This document shows positions 45,886 through 55,000 of a DNA stretch of 64,000 nt, in pieces. The stretch's first letter is position 1. Each line of letters begins with the position of its first letter. Position numbers and translations under genes: made by a program. The notes below the pieces were generated by a model that saw nothing but the letters and a program-made list of their open reading frames with translations, had not been told where the DNA came from and made no database searches. The DNA is from Sva-07 sp963743825 (GTDB lineage: Bacteria > Actinomycetota > Acidimicrobiia > Acidimicrobiales > Ilumatobacteraceae). Location: positions 124,001-188,000 of the forward strand of contig CAVURC010000003.1 in assembly GCA_963743825.1 (NCBI GenBank). Direction: 5' to 3'.

Positions 45886-46641
45886 TCAGTGGTCGACTGA
45901 CGGGTTCTGTACTTCGAGGTCCAGCCCGCCCGCCTTGAGTTCGGCATGGAGTTCGCACTTGTTCTCCGCACTGCGCAGGACGATCTCGATCGACTGTGGG
46001 CCGTCGTCTGACACTGCTGCTTCGTAGCCCGGTCGGGCAGCGATGGTCACAATTCGCACCGCGCCATTCTCGATCGACACGATGACGTCACCGCACTCGC
46101 TCGCGATCGTCTGGGAGACGGCCGGAGCAACGATCGCGGGAGGTGTCGCCATCGGAGGTGGAGTCGGAGCAGGTGGTGGTGGCGCGATCGTCGGAACCGG
46201 GGGCGTGGCACCCGGAGCGCGACCGTTGGCTGCGGGCGGCGCCGCATCGTCGGCTTCCGGCTCGACCGAGGACGTGGTCGGTTCTGGAGCAATGACCATC
46301 GCTGGGGGAGCGGGCGTGACGTCCGGGGCTTGCGTCGTCGGAGGTTCGGTTGTCGGTGGCGCGGTTGTCGTGGGCACGGGGGTCGGCTCGGGGAGGATCG
46401 ACTGGCCGGTTTCGTCGTTGTTGACGGTGCGCAGCGTCGGGGGGTCCATCGAGGTCGCCAGTGTGAGTGCACCCGCGCTCACGGCGGCCAACAGAGCGAG
46501 CGTTGTTGCGCCGGCGACGACACGGCGGCGATGACGGGCCCGCTGCATCGTCGGGCGAAGTTGCTGAAGCGCTGAGTGTGCGGTGAAGGACGGTTCCCCG
46601 CTGGAAAGCGCCTGTCGGATCCTGTCATCCTCGGGGGTCAT
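45886..46641 (-). CDS. Anti-sigma-factor-like membrane protein
   Basis: 251 residues. A short N-terminal cytoplasmic part (DDRIRQALSSGEPSFTAHSA, QQLRPTMQRARHRRR) precedes one membrane helix (VVAGATTLALLAAVSAGALT). A long Pro/Thr-rich external linker leads to a C-terminal beta domain (IASECGDVIVSIENGAVRIV, DGPQSIEIVLRSAENKCELH). The start overlaps the sigma factor stop by 4 bp, the usual sigma/anti-sigma coupling. No zinc-binding HxxxCxxC motif is present, so it is not a classical ZAS protein. The C-terminal domain resembles that of the 42575 protein, which may mean both sense or bind the same thing. Confidence 0.7.
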   Translation of the reverse strand: MTPEDDRIRQALSSGEPSFTAHSALQQLRPTMQRARHRRRVVAGATTLALLAAVSAGALTLATSMDPPTLRTVNNDETGQSILPEPTPVPTTTAPPTTEPPTTQAPDVTPAPPAMVIAPEPTTSSVEPEADDAAPPAANGRAPGATPPVPTIAPPPPAPTPPPMATPPAIVAPAVSQTIASECGDVIVSIENGAVRIVTIAARPGYEAAVSDDGPQSIEIVLRSAENKCELHAELKAGGLDLEVQNPSVDH

Positions 46642-47132
46642 GATGCGCCCGAATCACCGTCGAGAAGTGTGCGCAAGCCGTCTCGAGCGTGCGAGAGGTG
46701 GTATTTGACGGTCCCCTCGGTCAGTCCGACGATGGTGGCGATCTCCGCGATGCTGCGATCGTCGACGTAGAACAGCGTCGCGACCTCGCGTTGGCGAGTC
46801 GGCAGTTGGTGGAGCAGGTCGCTTGCCATGGAGTCCGATGAATAGTGGTCGGACTGCGAGGCCAATGGTTCGGTCGGCAGCGTCTGCTCTCGTCGTCGCC
46901 GTTGTCGGTCGGATCGGAAGCTGTCATGACTCGCATTGATGGCGACTCGACGGACCCAGGCTGACGGCGAGTCGTATCTTCGAATCCTCGACCACTTTGC
47001 GTACGCCTTGATGAAGGCTTCCTGCGTTGCGTCAGTGGCTCGCTCGTGGTCGCCGGTGGTGAGGACGAGGACGCTGAGTACTGCTTCGTAGTGGGCGAGG
47101 AAGAACTGCTCGAACTCGTCATCGCTCGACAT
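46638..47132 (-). CDS. ECF RNA polymerase sigma factor, SigE family
   Basis: 164 residues: region 2 (EFEQFFLAHYEAVLSVLVLT, then TQEAFIKAYAKWSRIRRYDS with the WVRRVAINASHD end) and region 4 (LPTRQREVATLFYVDDRSIA...TEGTVKYHLSHARDGLR helix-turn-helix). It belongs to the group called SigE/SigM-like with an EFxxFFxxHY start. ATG 47132 has a purine-rich GGAGGGGGCGG just upstream. It is coupled to the anti-sigma-like gene and lies downstream of a paralogue on the same strand. The convergent envelope operon is a candidate target (inference). Confidence 0.93.
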   Translation of the reverse strand: MSSDDEFEQFFLAHYEAVLSVLVLTTGDHERATDATQEAFIKAYAKWSRIRRYDSPSAWVRRVAINASHDSFRSDRQRRRREQTLPTEPLASQSDHYSSDSMASDLLHQLPTRQREVATLFYVDDRSIAEIATIVGLTEGTVKYHLSHARDGLRTLLDGDSGAS

Positions 47133-47320
47133 CAGTGCCGCCCCCTCCAGCCAACGCAGCGGCGCGCCCGACCGCTGGGAGACGTACAGAGCAACCACCA
47201 TGTCATGAACACGTTGCTGTGACCCGTTCGGGTTGGGTACGCGGACGAGGATCGGGTGAGAATCACCTCAGTGTGGCCGACGGTAGCCCCCGAACGCCGC
47301 ACCGGGATCTCGCGCGGTTG
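47133..47320 (-). other. Intergenic between two sigma genes
   Basis: 188 bases between the stop of the upstream sigma factor and the start of the downstream one. Only the purine-rich ribosome binding site next to 47132 is clear. No hairpin terminator was seen, so read-through from the upstream gene is possible. Confidence 0.5.
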
Positions 47321-47875
47321 TCAGCTCGGGTGGACGTGGCGGAGACGCTCTCGTGCCTCCGCGAGGTACGACTTGACGGTTCCACTGCTCACGGCGAGCC
47401 GTCGGGCGATGTCGTCGACGCTGCGATCCTCGACATAGAACAGTGTCGCGACCTCGCGCTGGCGGTGTGGGAGCCGATCGAGGAGTTCGCTGACGATTGC
47501 GTCCGCTTCGAAACGGTCGGCCGCTGACGGCTCGCTGGCTACCTCGAGCGTGGCCTCCCGGTCGCGGCGGCGCCGTTCGGATCGCAGTCGATCGCGGCTC
47601 ACGTTGATCGCTATGCGCCGGACCCATGCGTCGGGAGCGTCGTAGGTGCGGATCACCGACCACCGTGCATGGGTCTTGATGAACGCGTCCTGTGCTGCAT
47701 CCACCGCTGCTTCGTGGTTACCGGTCAGAGCATCGAGAGTTCGCAGGATCGAGTCGTACTGGGCGACGAAGAACTGTTCGAACTCGGCCTCGAGTTCCGC
47801 GGCGGATCGCCGATCGGATCGTGGGGCGACGGGTTGACTCGCGAGAGTGTCGAAGGTGTCGTCAACAGGCTCCAC
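47321..47875 (-). CDS. ECF RNA polymerase sigma factor, SigE family (second copy)
   Basis: 184 residues, clearly paralogous to the gene at 46638: EFEQFFVAQYDSILRTLDAL, AQDAFIKTHARWSVIRTYDA, WVRRIAINVSRDRLRSERRR and LPHRQREVATLFYVEDRSVD...SSGTVKSYLAEARERLR. It has an extra acidic and Arg-rich N-terminus. No own anti-sigma gene follows; the only one is after the second sigma factor, so both may share it (inference). It is divergent from the acyl-CoA dehydrogenase gene. Confidence 0.93.
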   Translation of the reverse strand: MEPVDDTFDTLASQPVAPRSDRRSAAELEAEFEQFFVAQYDSILRTLDALTGNHEAAVDAAQDAFIKTHARWSVIRTYDAPDAWVRRIAINVSRDRLRSERRRRDREATLEVASEPSAADRFEADAIVSELLDRLPHRQREVATLFYVEDRSVDDIARRLAVSSGTVKSYLAEARERLRHVHPS

Positions 47876-47939
47876 TCACTCGGACAGTAGCGTCGATCTG
47901 TGGTGCGCGCGGGGGGTTTCGGGCCGACGTGGACCAATG

Positions 47940-47975
47940 TTACCGGTGAGTAGACAATGCGGTTACCGGTGGGTA
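47940..47975. promoter_or_regulatory. Twin operator-like repeats before the acyl-CoA dehydrogenase
   Basis: TTACCGGTGAGTA (47940-47952) and TTACCGGTGGGTA (47963-47975) are direct repeats 23 bp apart, and the second contains the inverted pair TTACC...GGTAA. They sit 11-46 bp before ATG 47986, fitting a regulator binding site over the promoter. Confidence 0.5.
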
Positions 47976-47985
47976 ACTTGTGGTC

Positions 47986-49198
47986 ATGACCGACTTCTCG
48001 CTGAACCTTTCCGAAGATCAGATCCAGATCCAGAAATGGGTCCACGACTTCGCCGAAGGCGTCATTCGACCCGTCGCCCACGAGTGGGACGAACGCGAGG
48101 AGTTCCCGTGGCCCGTCGTCGAGGAGGCTGCTCAGATCGGCCTGTACGGCGTCGACTTCCTGATGAACGCCATGGGCGACCCGACCGGGCTCACGCTTCC
48201 CGGTCGCGATCGAGGAACTCTTCTGGGGTGACGCCGGCATCGGTATGGCCATCATGGGTTCGGCGCTCGCTGCCGCCGGGATTGCCGGCAACGGCACGCC
48301 CGAGCAGATCATGGAGTGGGTGCCGCAGTGTTATGGCACGCCCGACAAGGTGCAGCTGGGCGCGTTCTGCGTGAGCGAGCCCGACGCCGGCTCCGACGTG
48401 TCGAGCCTGCGCACTCGCGCCGTCTACGACGAAGCGAACGACGAGTGGACCCTCAACGGCACCAAGGCATGGATCACCAACGGCGGGATCGCCGATGTGC
48501 ACGTGGTGGTCGCGAGCGTCGATCCCGCGCTGAAGTCGAAGGGCCAGGCAAGCTTCATCGTGCCGCCCGGCACCAAGGGCCTCTCGATGGGCCAGAAGTA
48601 CAAGAAGCACGGCATTCGCGCCAGCCACACCTCCGAGGTCGTCCTCGACGACGTGAAGGTGCCCGGCTCGTGCCTGCTCGGTGGCAAGGACAAGCTCGAC
48701 GCCAAGCTGGCCCGTGCCCGTGAGAACGTGTCGTCCGGCAAGCAGCCGGCGATGGCAACCTTCGAGGCGACTCGACCCGCTGTCGGCGCCCAGGCGCTCG
48801 GCGTTGCCCGTGCTGCCTACGAGTACGCGCTCGACTACGCGAAGGAGCGCCACGCGTTCGGCAAGCCGATCATCATGAACCAGGCGATCGCGTTCAAGCT
48901 CGCCAACATGGCCACCGAGATCGACGCCAGCCGCCTGCTGATCTGGCGCGCGGCGTGGCTCGCCAAGAACGGCACGTTCAAGAACGGTGAGGGCTCGATG
49001 TCGAAGTGGAAGGCATCCGAGACCGCTGTCCGCGTGACCGAGGACGCCATCCAGATCCTCGGTGGCTACGGCTACACCCGCGAGTACCCCGTCGAGCGCT
49101 GGCACCGTGACGCCAAGATCCACACGATCTTCGAAGGCACGAGCGAGATCCAACAGCTGGTCATCTCCCGGGCGATATCAGGCCTGCGTATCGAGTGA
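47986..49198 (+). CDS. Acyl-CoA dehydrogenase, frameshifted; integration target
   Basis: About 404 residues; an FAD enzyme of fatty-acid or related beta-oxidation. Segments QLGAFCVSEPDAGSDVSSLR, NGTKAWITNGG, YAKERHAFGKPI and IQILGGYGYTREYPVERW are typical, and the catalytic-base glutamate is in the IFEGTSEIQ motif. An extra G near 48202 shifts frame between LTLP and VAIEELFWGD. ATG 47986 (MTDFSLNLSEDQ) is chosen over GTG 47980. Its last 26 codons form attL of the integrated element, and the same amino acids are encoded again at attR with different synonymous codons. Confidence 0.92.
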
Positions 49199-49210
49199 TT
49201 CTGTCGCTCG
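49120..49210 (+). repeat. attL: 91-bp direct repeat at 3' end of the acyl-CoA dehydrogenase gene
   Basis: Matches 61579-61669 without gaps at 84 of 91 positions (counted by eye). The longest identical block is 23 bp (49154-49176 and 61613-61635), the probable crossover core. Six of the seven differences are silent third-codon changes; the seventh follows the stop. Confidence 0.9.
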
Positions 49211-49226
49211 GCGCTTCGGCGCCGAG
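49207..49226. terminator. UUCG-loop hairpin after the acyl-CoA dehydrogenase
   Basis: CTCGGCGC-TTCG-GCGCCGAG: 8-bp perfect stem with a stable TTCG tetraloop, 8 bp after the stop. It lies on the element side of attL, so the element supplies a terminator to the host gene. Confidence 0.7.
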
Positions 49227-49241
49227 TTGACGAAATTCGGC

Positions 49242-49290
49242 CATCCCTAGAATCGTCCCTAGGGTTTTCCTGGCGAGTGTGACATCCCTG
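49242..49290. promoter_or_regulatory. Candidate integrase arm-binding repeats (left)
   Basis: Three similar 9-mers, CATCCCTAG (49242), CGTCCCTAG (49254) and ACATCCCTG (49282), lie between attL and the integrase start. CATCCCTAGAA recurs at 61465-61475, inside the right end. The arrangement suggests arm sites of a tyrosine integrase. Confidence 0.45.
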
Positions 49291-49306
49291 GCGTACTGTT
49301 GCCGGT

Positions 49307-50428
49307 GTGGCAACGCTGCGCGAGAAGAAGCCGGGGGTGTGGGAGGTGCGGGTTTTCACCGGCACCGACGCCCGCGGACGTCCCACGCAGATCTCGCGAA
49401 CGGTCCGCGGCGGCAAACGTGACGCGCAACGTCTCGCTGCCTCGTTGGAGGTCGGTCCGGGGAGCGCGTCGGCCGCAGGCCGAAAGGTGGTCGATGTCCT
49501 CGACGCGTGGATCGATCAGAACCTCGACACGTGGGCGCCGTCGTCGGCGCGCGACCAGCAGAGTCGGGTGCGCTCGATCAAGCAGGACAAGATCGCCGAG
49601 ATCCCGATCGCGCAGTTGTCGATCGCCGATGTCGAGAGGTGGCACACCCGCCTGCGTCGAGCGGGGCTGCAAGATGCCGGCATCCGCAACCAGCACGGTG
49701 CGTTGAGCGCTGCGCTCAACCAGGCGGTGCGTTGGGGGTGGGCGAGCCAGAACGTGGCGTCGCTCGCGCAGCGCAAGACCACCAAGAAGCCGCCGAGGGG
49801 AGTGATGTCGCTCGATGACGTCCGTGCGGTGATCGCAGCGGCGGCGGAGTTCGATCCGGCGGCGGCGTTGGCGCTGCGCCTCGCGGCGATGACCGGCGCG
49901 CGTCGTGCGGAGTTGGCGGCGTTCCAGTGGACCGACGTCGACGACGACGGGATGCTGACGATCGACTCGGCGATCGAGGTGATCCGCCACCCCGGTGAGC
50001 AGCGCGAGTTGCGTGACGCGCCGACCAAGACCGGCAATGCCCGCCGGCTCACGCTCGACCCCGACACGCTCAACGCGATCTGGGCACTGCGCCGAGAACG
50101 TGAGCCGTACGGTCCGTGGATGTTCGGCGTCGGTCCCGATCTCGTGCCGCCCGATCACATTGGTTGGTGGTGGACGCGGGCACGCAAGGCGTCGGGCATC
50201 GACATGAAGTGGCGCCTCCACGATCTGCGCCACTGGTCGGCGACGGTCTCGATCGGCCAGGGCCACGACGTCCGTACGGTCGCCGGCCGCCTCGGCCACT
50301 CCAACCCGGCGATGACGTTGCGCGTGTACGCACACGCCTTCGCCGCCGCCGACCAAGCGCTGGCCGCAGGTCTTGGTGACCTGCTCCGAGGGGATGAGTC
50401 CGATGAGTCGACGCTTCCGGCCGACTGA
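49307..50428 (+). CDS. Tyrosine recombinase (phage-type integrase)
   Basis: 373 residues. The N-terminal arm-binding part (MATLREKKPGVWEVRVFTG) resembles the AP2-like three-strand domain. A SAM-like core-binding domain (VVDVLDAWIDQNLDTWAPSS) follows, then the catalytic domain with Arg in MTGARRAELAAFQW, Lys in TKTGNARRLTL, H-x-x-R in LHDLRHWSATV, His in GRLGHSNPAMTL and the nucleophile Tyr in RVYAHAF. It would insert and excise the element at the 3' end of the dehydrogenase gene. GTG 49307 is the start. Placement next to attL, reading inward, is typical. Confidence 0.95.
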   Translation: MATLREKKPGVWEVRVFTGTDARGRPTQISRTVRGGKRDAQRLAASLEVGPGSASAAGRKVVDVLDAWIDQNLDTWAPSSARDQQSRVRSIKQDKIAEIPIAQLSIADVERWHTRLRRAGLQDAGIRNQHGALSAALNQAVRWGWASQNVASLAQRKTTKKPPRGVMSLDDVRAVIAAAAEFDPAAALALRLAAMTGARRAELAAFQWTDVDDDGMLTIDSAIEVIRHPGEQRELRDAPTKTGNARRLTLDPDTLNAIWALRREREPYGPWMFGVGPDLVPPDHIGWWWTRARKASGIDMKWRLHDLRHWSATVSIGQGHDVRTVAGRLGHSNPAMTLRVYAHAFAAADQALAAGLGDLLRGDESDESTLPAD

Positions 50429-50948
50429 TGCCTACGTCGACGAGTCGATCCGCGGGCGTCGGTACGTGATGGGCTGCGTGCTCGTCGAGGCTCGAAACCT
50501 TGCGACGCTTCGACCGGCCATCGATGCGTTGGCGAGCGGGGTGGCGCCGCGCATCCATTTCAACAATGACACCGATCGACAGAAGCGCCGGGTGCTCGAC
50601 GCGGTCGCTGGGATGCCGATTGAGGTGTTCGCCACGCTCTGCACGAAAGGCCACAGCACGAACGAGTTCCAGGCGCGGGCGTCCTGCGTCGGCGAGATCG
50701 TTCGCCAGGTGCAGAGCAGGGGAGTGGCGAAGCTCGTACTCGAGAGCCGCCAGGACGACCGAGACGACGAGCGCGTGATCACTCGGACACGACAGCGAGA
50801 GCCTTCGCTCGTCTTCGAACACCGGATCGCCCGACACGAGCGAATGCTGTGGATCGCGGACGCTGTGACGTGGGCCGTCGGGTCAGGTCCGCAGTGGAGC
50901 GACCGGCTCGGCGACGTGTTGATCGACGTGATCGAAGTTCACCCCTGA
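50394..50948 (+). CDS. DUF3800-like protein
   Basis: About 184 residues. The start (TDAYVDESIRGRRYVMGCVL) matches the YxDES...G strand pattern of DUF3800 proteins, which have an RNase H-like fold and often occur on mobile elements. A late acidic segment (DDRDDERVITRTRQREPSLV) and WIADAVTWAVG follow. ATG 50394 or 50403 overlaps the integrase end by 26-35 bp, implying coupling. The role is unknown; a nuclease or defence function is possible from the fold but not shown. Confidence 0.7.
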   Translation: MSPMSRRFRPTDAYVDESIRGRRYVMGCVLVEARNLATLRPAIDALASGVAPRIHFNNDTDRQKRRVLDAVAGMPIEVFATLCTKGHSTNEFQARASCVGEIVRQVQSRGVAKLVLESRQDDRDDERVITRTRQREPSLVFEHRIARHERMLWIADAVTWAVGSGPQWSDRLGDVLIDVIEVHP

Positions 50949-50956
50949 CAGCGCAG

Positions 50957-50994
50957 AACCCGGCTCCCCTACCCTTCCGGTAGGCAACCGGGTC
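50957..50994 (+). terminator. Hairpin after the integrase operon
   Basis: ACCCGG...CCTACC-CTTCC-GGTAGG...CCGGGT: two 6-bp stems separated by a small internal loop, starting about 9 bp after the DUF3800-like stop and followed by CCACTTT. Confidence 0.6.
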
Positions 50995-51200
50995 CACTTT
51001 CTCCAGCGCTTGCCGGAGACAGCATCCAGTATGCGCCGACATTGCAGGATTGGCAAGTCGGTTGTTGCGCAAGGTGAGCACGCTGAAGGCGTCGATGACC
51101 TGATCTGCGCGAGTCGAGCGAATCTCAGCTGAGGGTTCCGTCTCAACCGTGTCCGGGGATCCGGGACAGCCTGGAAGGTGTGAAGTTGGTCACAGCAGAA

Positions 51201-51250
51201 TGTCCGTCTGGTGTCCGCTGGTGTCCGCCAGTATCCGCTGGTGTGCGCTC
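51201..51250. repeat. Five tandem 10-bp repeats (GTGTCCGCTG-like)
   Basis: Units TGTCCGTCTG, GTGTCCGCTG, GTGTCCGCCA, GTATCCGCTG and GTGTGCGCTC follow without gaps in the 376-bp non-coding stretch 50949-51324. A 10-bp period puts each copy on the same DNA face. They could be binding sites for the HTH protein encoded 75 bp downstream, an iteron-like origin, or part of oriT control. Confidence 0.6.
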
Positions 51251-51324
51251 GTGCCGGATCGTCCGGAACCCCAACAAACACGGGGCTTGCAGGGTGAATG
51301 ACATGGGTGTACTTCTGATGGTCC

Positions 51325-51600
51325 ATGTCGTCGCAGGAGGACTTCGCTGAGTCAGAGGAGTACCCACTTCTCACGATGCGCGAGGCCACCAAGATCCTGC
51401 GCATCGGTCGCACGCTCGGCTACGCACTCGCTCACGAGTATCTGAACTCCGGGGGCACATCGGGCCTGCCGGTCATCCAGTTCAGCAAGGAGTGCTACCG
51501 GGTTCCTCGCTGGGCGCTGATGGAACTCGTGACGACCGGCCGGGTCGTGCGGCTGTGCGATGCGGAGGCACCCGTTGCGGGAGCCTCTGGTGCACGCTGA
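51325..51600 (+). CDS. Small helix-turn-helix (excisionase-like) protein
   Basis: 91 residues. YPLLTMREATKILRIGRTLG...VIQFSKECYRVPRWALMELV is the pattern of MerR/Xis-type winged helix domains (tmreAa.iL.igr...yrip..al). It probably acts as recombination directionality factor or as a regulator binding the repeats just upstream. ATG 51325. It overlaps the next gene by 11 bp, forming the start of a transfer operon. Confidence 0.75.
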   Translation: MSSQEDFAESEEYPLLTMREATKILRIGRTLGYALAHEYLNSGGTSGLPVIQFSKECYRVPRWALMELVTTGRVVRLCDAEAPVAGASGAR

Positions 51601-52015
51601 CTCGAGCCACCGCAGCGTCGTGCTCGGTCCCCGGGCGCACCTGCTGCGCGCCCATGTCGGCACGACGGCGTGGTCCGTGCTCGAGGAGATGATGCAGCGC
51701 TCGACCGGCGACGATGATCACGTCGTCGCTCAGGTGTCGATCCGCTCGCTCGCATCCTCGCTCGGTCTTGCGAAGGACACCGTGGCTCGTGCCGTGCGTC
51801 GCCTCAGCGATCTCGGCGTGGTCGCCGCCGTACAAACTCGTTCCGATTCCGGCGTCTTCGATGCCGGCTCGTATCGGCTCGCGATTCCCGCCGAATGCCT
51901 CTCACTCGCGTGCCTGTCGCAGCCCCCTGCCCTCTCGTCCGCTCGTCCCCCTGCTGCTCCTCCCTCGTCGGCCCGCCGCTCGTCCGGCCAGCTCGCCCTC
52001 TCTCTCGAGGTCTGA
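51590..52015 (+). CDS. Winged-helix DNA-binding protein
   Basis: About 141 residues. SIRSLASSLGLAKDTVARAV then RRLSDLGVVAAVQTR is a GntR/MarR-like winged helix. A Ser/Pro/Ala-rich tail (LSSARPPAAPPSSARRSSGQ) ends it. GTG 51590 overlaps the previous stop; ATG 51560 is an alternative. Its position just before the relaxase suggests an accessory or repressor of transfer genes. Confidence 0.7.
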   Translation: MHADSSHRSVVLGPRAHLLRAHVGTTAWSVLEEMMQRSTGDDDHVVAQVSIRSLASSLGLAKDTVARAVRRLSDLGVVAAVQTRSDSGVFDAGSYRLAIPAECLSLACLSQPPALSSARPPAAPPSSARRSSGQLALSLEV

Positions 52016-52093
52016 GGTCCCTTCCGTGTTCGTCTCTCGCTTCGCTCCTGTTTCAAGGTTCAGACAGGTGCCCGCGGGCTGGTGGGAGTTGTC

Positions 52094-55000
52094 GTGATCA
52101 GGGTGACGACGTTGTATGCGTCGGGGGCGGGAGTGTCCGCTGCCTACTACACGGGCTATCTCGACGAAGGCCGATGGTGAACGGCCGGGTGTGTGGGCCG
52201 GGTCCCAGGCACCAGGACTCGGCTTGACGGGGGAGGTGACGACCGGAGCCCTCGAAGCGGTCTTGTCGGGTCATCATCCGACGACCGGGATGCAGTTGGG
52301 TCGTGCGCTGGCCGATCGGGTGGATCGGCATGGGAACACGATCAGGGCGGTGGCGGGGTTTGACGCGACGTTGTCGGCACCGAAGTCGTTGTCGGTGCTG
52401 TGGGGTCTGACTGGTGACGACGGGTTCGCCGAGTGTCATGACGTCGCGGTGAACGCGGTGGTGGCAATGGTCGAGAAGTACGGCTCGACGACACGGATCC
52501 GTTCGAACGGCGTCCCGGTTGCATCCGGAGACGCAGGGGTTGACGGTGGGGGTGTTTCGTCAGTCGACGAGCCGCGCCGATGATCCGCAGTTGCATACCC
52601 ATGTGGTGATCTCAGCGAAGGTGCAGACCGTCGATGGTCGCTGGTTGGCGTTGGATGCGTTGATGTTGAAGAAGTACCAGCAGGCCTTCGGGTACCTCTA
52701 CCAGTCGGTGCTGCGCGCCGAGGTGACCGCCCGGTACGGGGTGGTGTTCGATCCGATCGTGAACGGCCAAGCCGAGATCGCCGGCGTCCCGACCGAGCTG
52801 CTCGATCAGTTCTCGAAACGGTCCCGGGAGATCGATACCGAGATGGGCGACAAGCTCGCCGACTTCGCTCCATCGTGAAGGTCGTGATCCGTCGGGGTTC
52901 GAGTACGCGGCGATGGAACGCGAAGCCGCCGTGGACACGCGGTCGAGGAAGTCCGGGTTGGGTGTGTCGGATCTGCGGACACGGTGGGAGCGCGAGGCCG
53001 CCAACCTCGGCATCGACGCCACCACGTTGACCGCCTCGATCGCCGAGGCAGCCATGGCGCATCCGTTGGAGGCGTCGCCGTTGGATGTGTCGGAGGTGAT
53101 CGGGGTGTTGGCGTCGCGGCAGTCGACGTGGAATCGGATGGACGTGTTGCGCACGATCTGCGACACCGTGACCCCGCAACCCGGACACGACGGAACCAGC
53201 TGGGCGAACGCACTCGACGCGTCGGTGAACACGGTGCTGGAGTCGTGCATCGATCTGGATCCGATCATCGAGTCGTCGTCTCGGCGGGGCTCGGATGGTC
53301 GGTCGGTGTGGATCGAGCCGATCACGAACCAGTCCACCAGCGAGCACATCTTGGCCCAGGAGGAGCACATCGTGTCGTGGGCGCTCGACGCCCAAGCCGA
53401 CGACCCGACACCATCGGCCACGATCGCTGACACGGCGTTGGATGATGGCCAGCACGCCTCGGCCAGCGCCGTCGCTGGCCACGATCGGCTGGTGTTGGTG
53501 GTGGGTCCGGCCGGAGCGGGCAAGACCCGCATGCTGCAAGCCGCCGTGTCCGATCTGCACGGACAGCGGCGCGCGGTGATGGGCTTGGCGCCGACGGCGA
53601 AGGCCGCCCGTGTCCTGGAAACCGAGACCGGCATGATCGCCGACACCGTCGCCAAACTCCTCTACGAACTCGACCGACCAGACAGCGACGAGTCCTCGTG
53701 GGACGCCGGGCCGGGCATGACGGTGATCGTGGACGAGGCCGGCATGTTGAACACCTCGGACCTGTCACGCCTCGTCGCCCACGCCGAGCAACGCCAGTGG
53801 CGACTCGCGCTCGTCGGTGACCCTCACCAGTTGCAGGCGGTGGGTCGGGGCGGCATGTTCCTCGAGTTGTGTGACACCGGGCGGCGTGTCGAGCTCGAAC
53901 ACCTCCACCGGTTCGCCAACCGGTGGGAAGCGGCCGCGTCGCTGGAGTTGCGTCACGGCAACCCGTCCGTGCTCGACACGTACACCGCTTATGGGCGGAT
54001 CCGGCCCGGCACGTTCGCTGAGCATCTCGACACGATCGCCGACCTGTGGCAGCAGTGTCAGGACGCGGGTGAGTCGTTGTCGATCACGACGACGCGCACC
54101 GAACACGTCAACGCGATCAACGACCACATCCAACAACGCCGCCTCGACACGCGGCCAACTCGACGAGGGGACACTCACGCCAGTCGCTGATTCGTGGGTG
54201 ATGGTCGGCGATGTCGTCGCAACACGCCGCAACGATCGCCGACTACGCAGCAGTGTCAACGAGCCGGTCCGGAATCGTGAGCGTTGGACCGTCACCGCGA
54301 CCGACTCGATCGAGGAGGGCGACGTGACCGTGACCCGACTCGACGGACACGGCACCATCACCCTGCCGCGTGACTACGTCCGCGAGCACGTACAGCTTGC
54401 GTATGCCACCACCGAACCGGGCGCCCAAGGCGACACGTCCACGTGCAGCGTCACCTTGGCCACAACGGCGACGACTCGGCGTGGTCTGTACATGGCCATG
54501 ACCCGCGGTGAACGTGAGAACCTCGCGCTCGTCGTCACCCAATCGCATGATCTGGCCGAAGCGCGCAGTGTGCTCGAAGGCGTCCTGCTCGCCGACCGTG
54601 CCGACATCCCCGCTGTGGTGCAACGCCGCACCCTCGCCGCGACCGTCCCCGCCAGCGTGCCGCAGCGACGGGTCCAGGTCCCCGACTGGTTCGACCAGGT
54701 CCGCGCCGACGCCGAGGAGAGTCTCCGCGACTCCGAACAACAGCTCGACGAACGCAACACCGAACGCGCCGCGGCCCGAGAGCAAGTTGCAATGGCCGGG
54801 CGTGAGTTGCCGGCCGCCGAAGCGGCGCACGAACCGTTCGCTGCCCAGATCGCCGCCGCCGAACGCATCGTGAACGCGGCACAGTCAGCACTACGCGACA
54901 CCCAAGCCGAGCTGCGGCATGCCGGGCGGATCCACCGTCGAACGGCTCGCCGTGACGTCGACGCGGCCAGCGACGTTCTCGCCATTGCGACCGATCGACT

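Noticed and set aside
49120..49210. tRNA attachment site
   Set aside because: No cloverleaf or T-loop sequence at either end; the repeat is protein-coding.
50394..50948. Defence-system nuclease
   Set aside because: Only the YVDES strand resembles DUF3800; no partner defence genes are adjacent.
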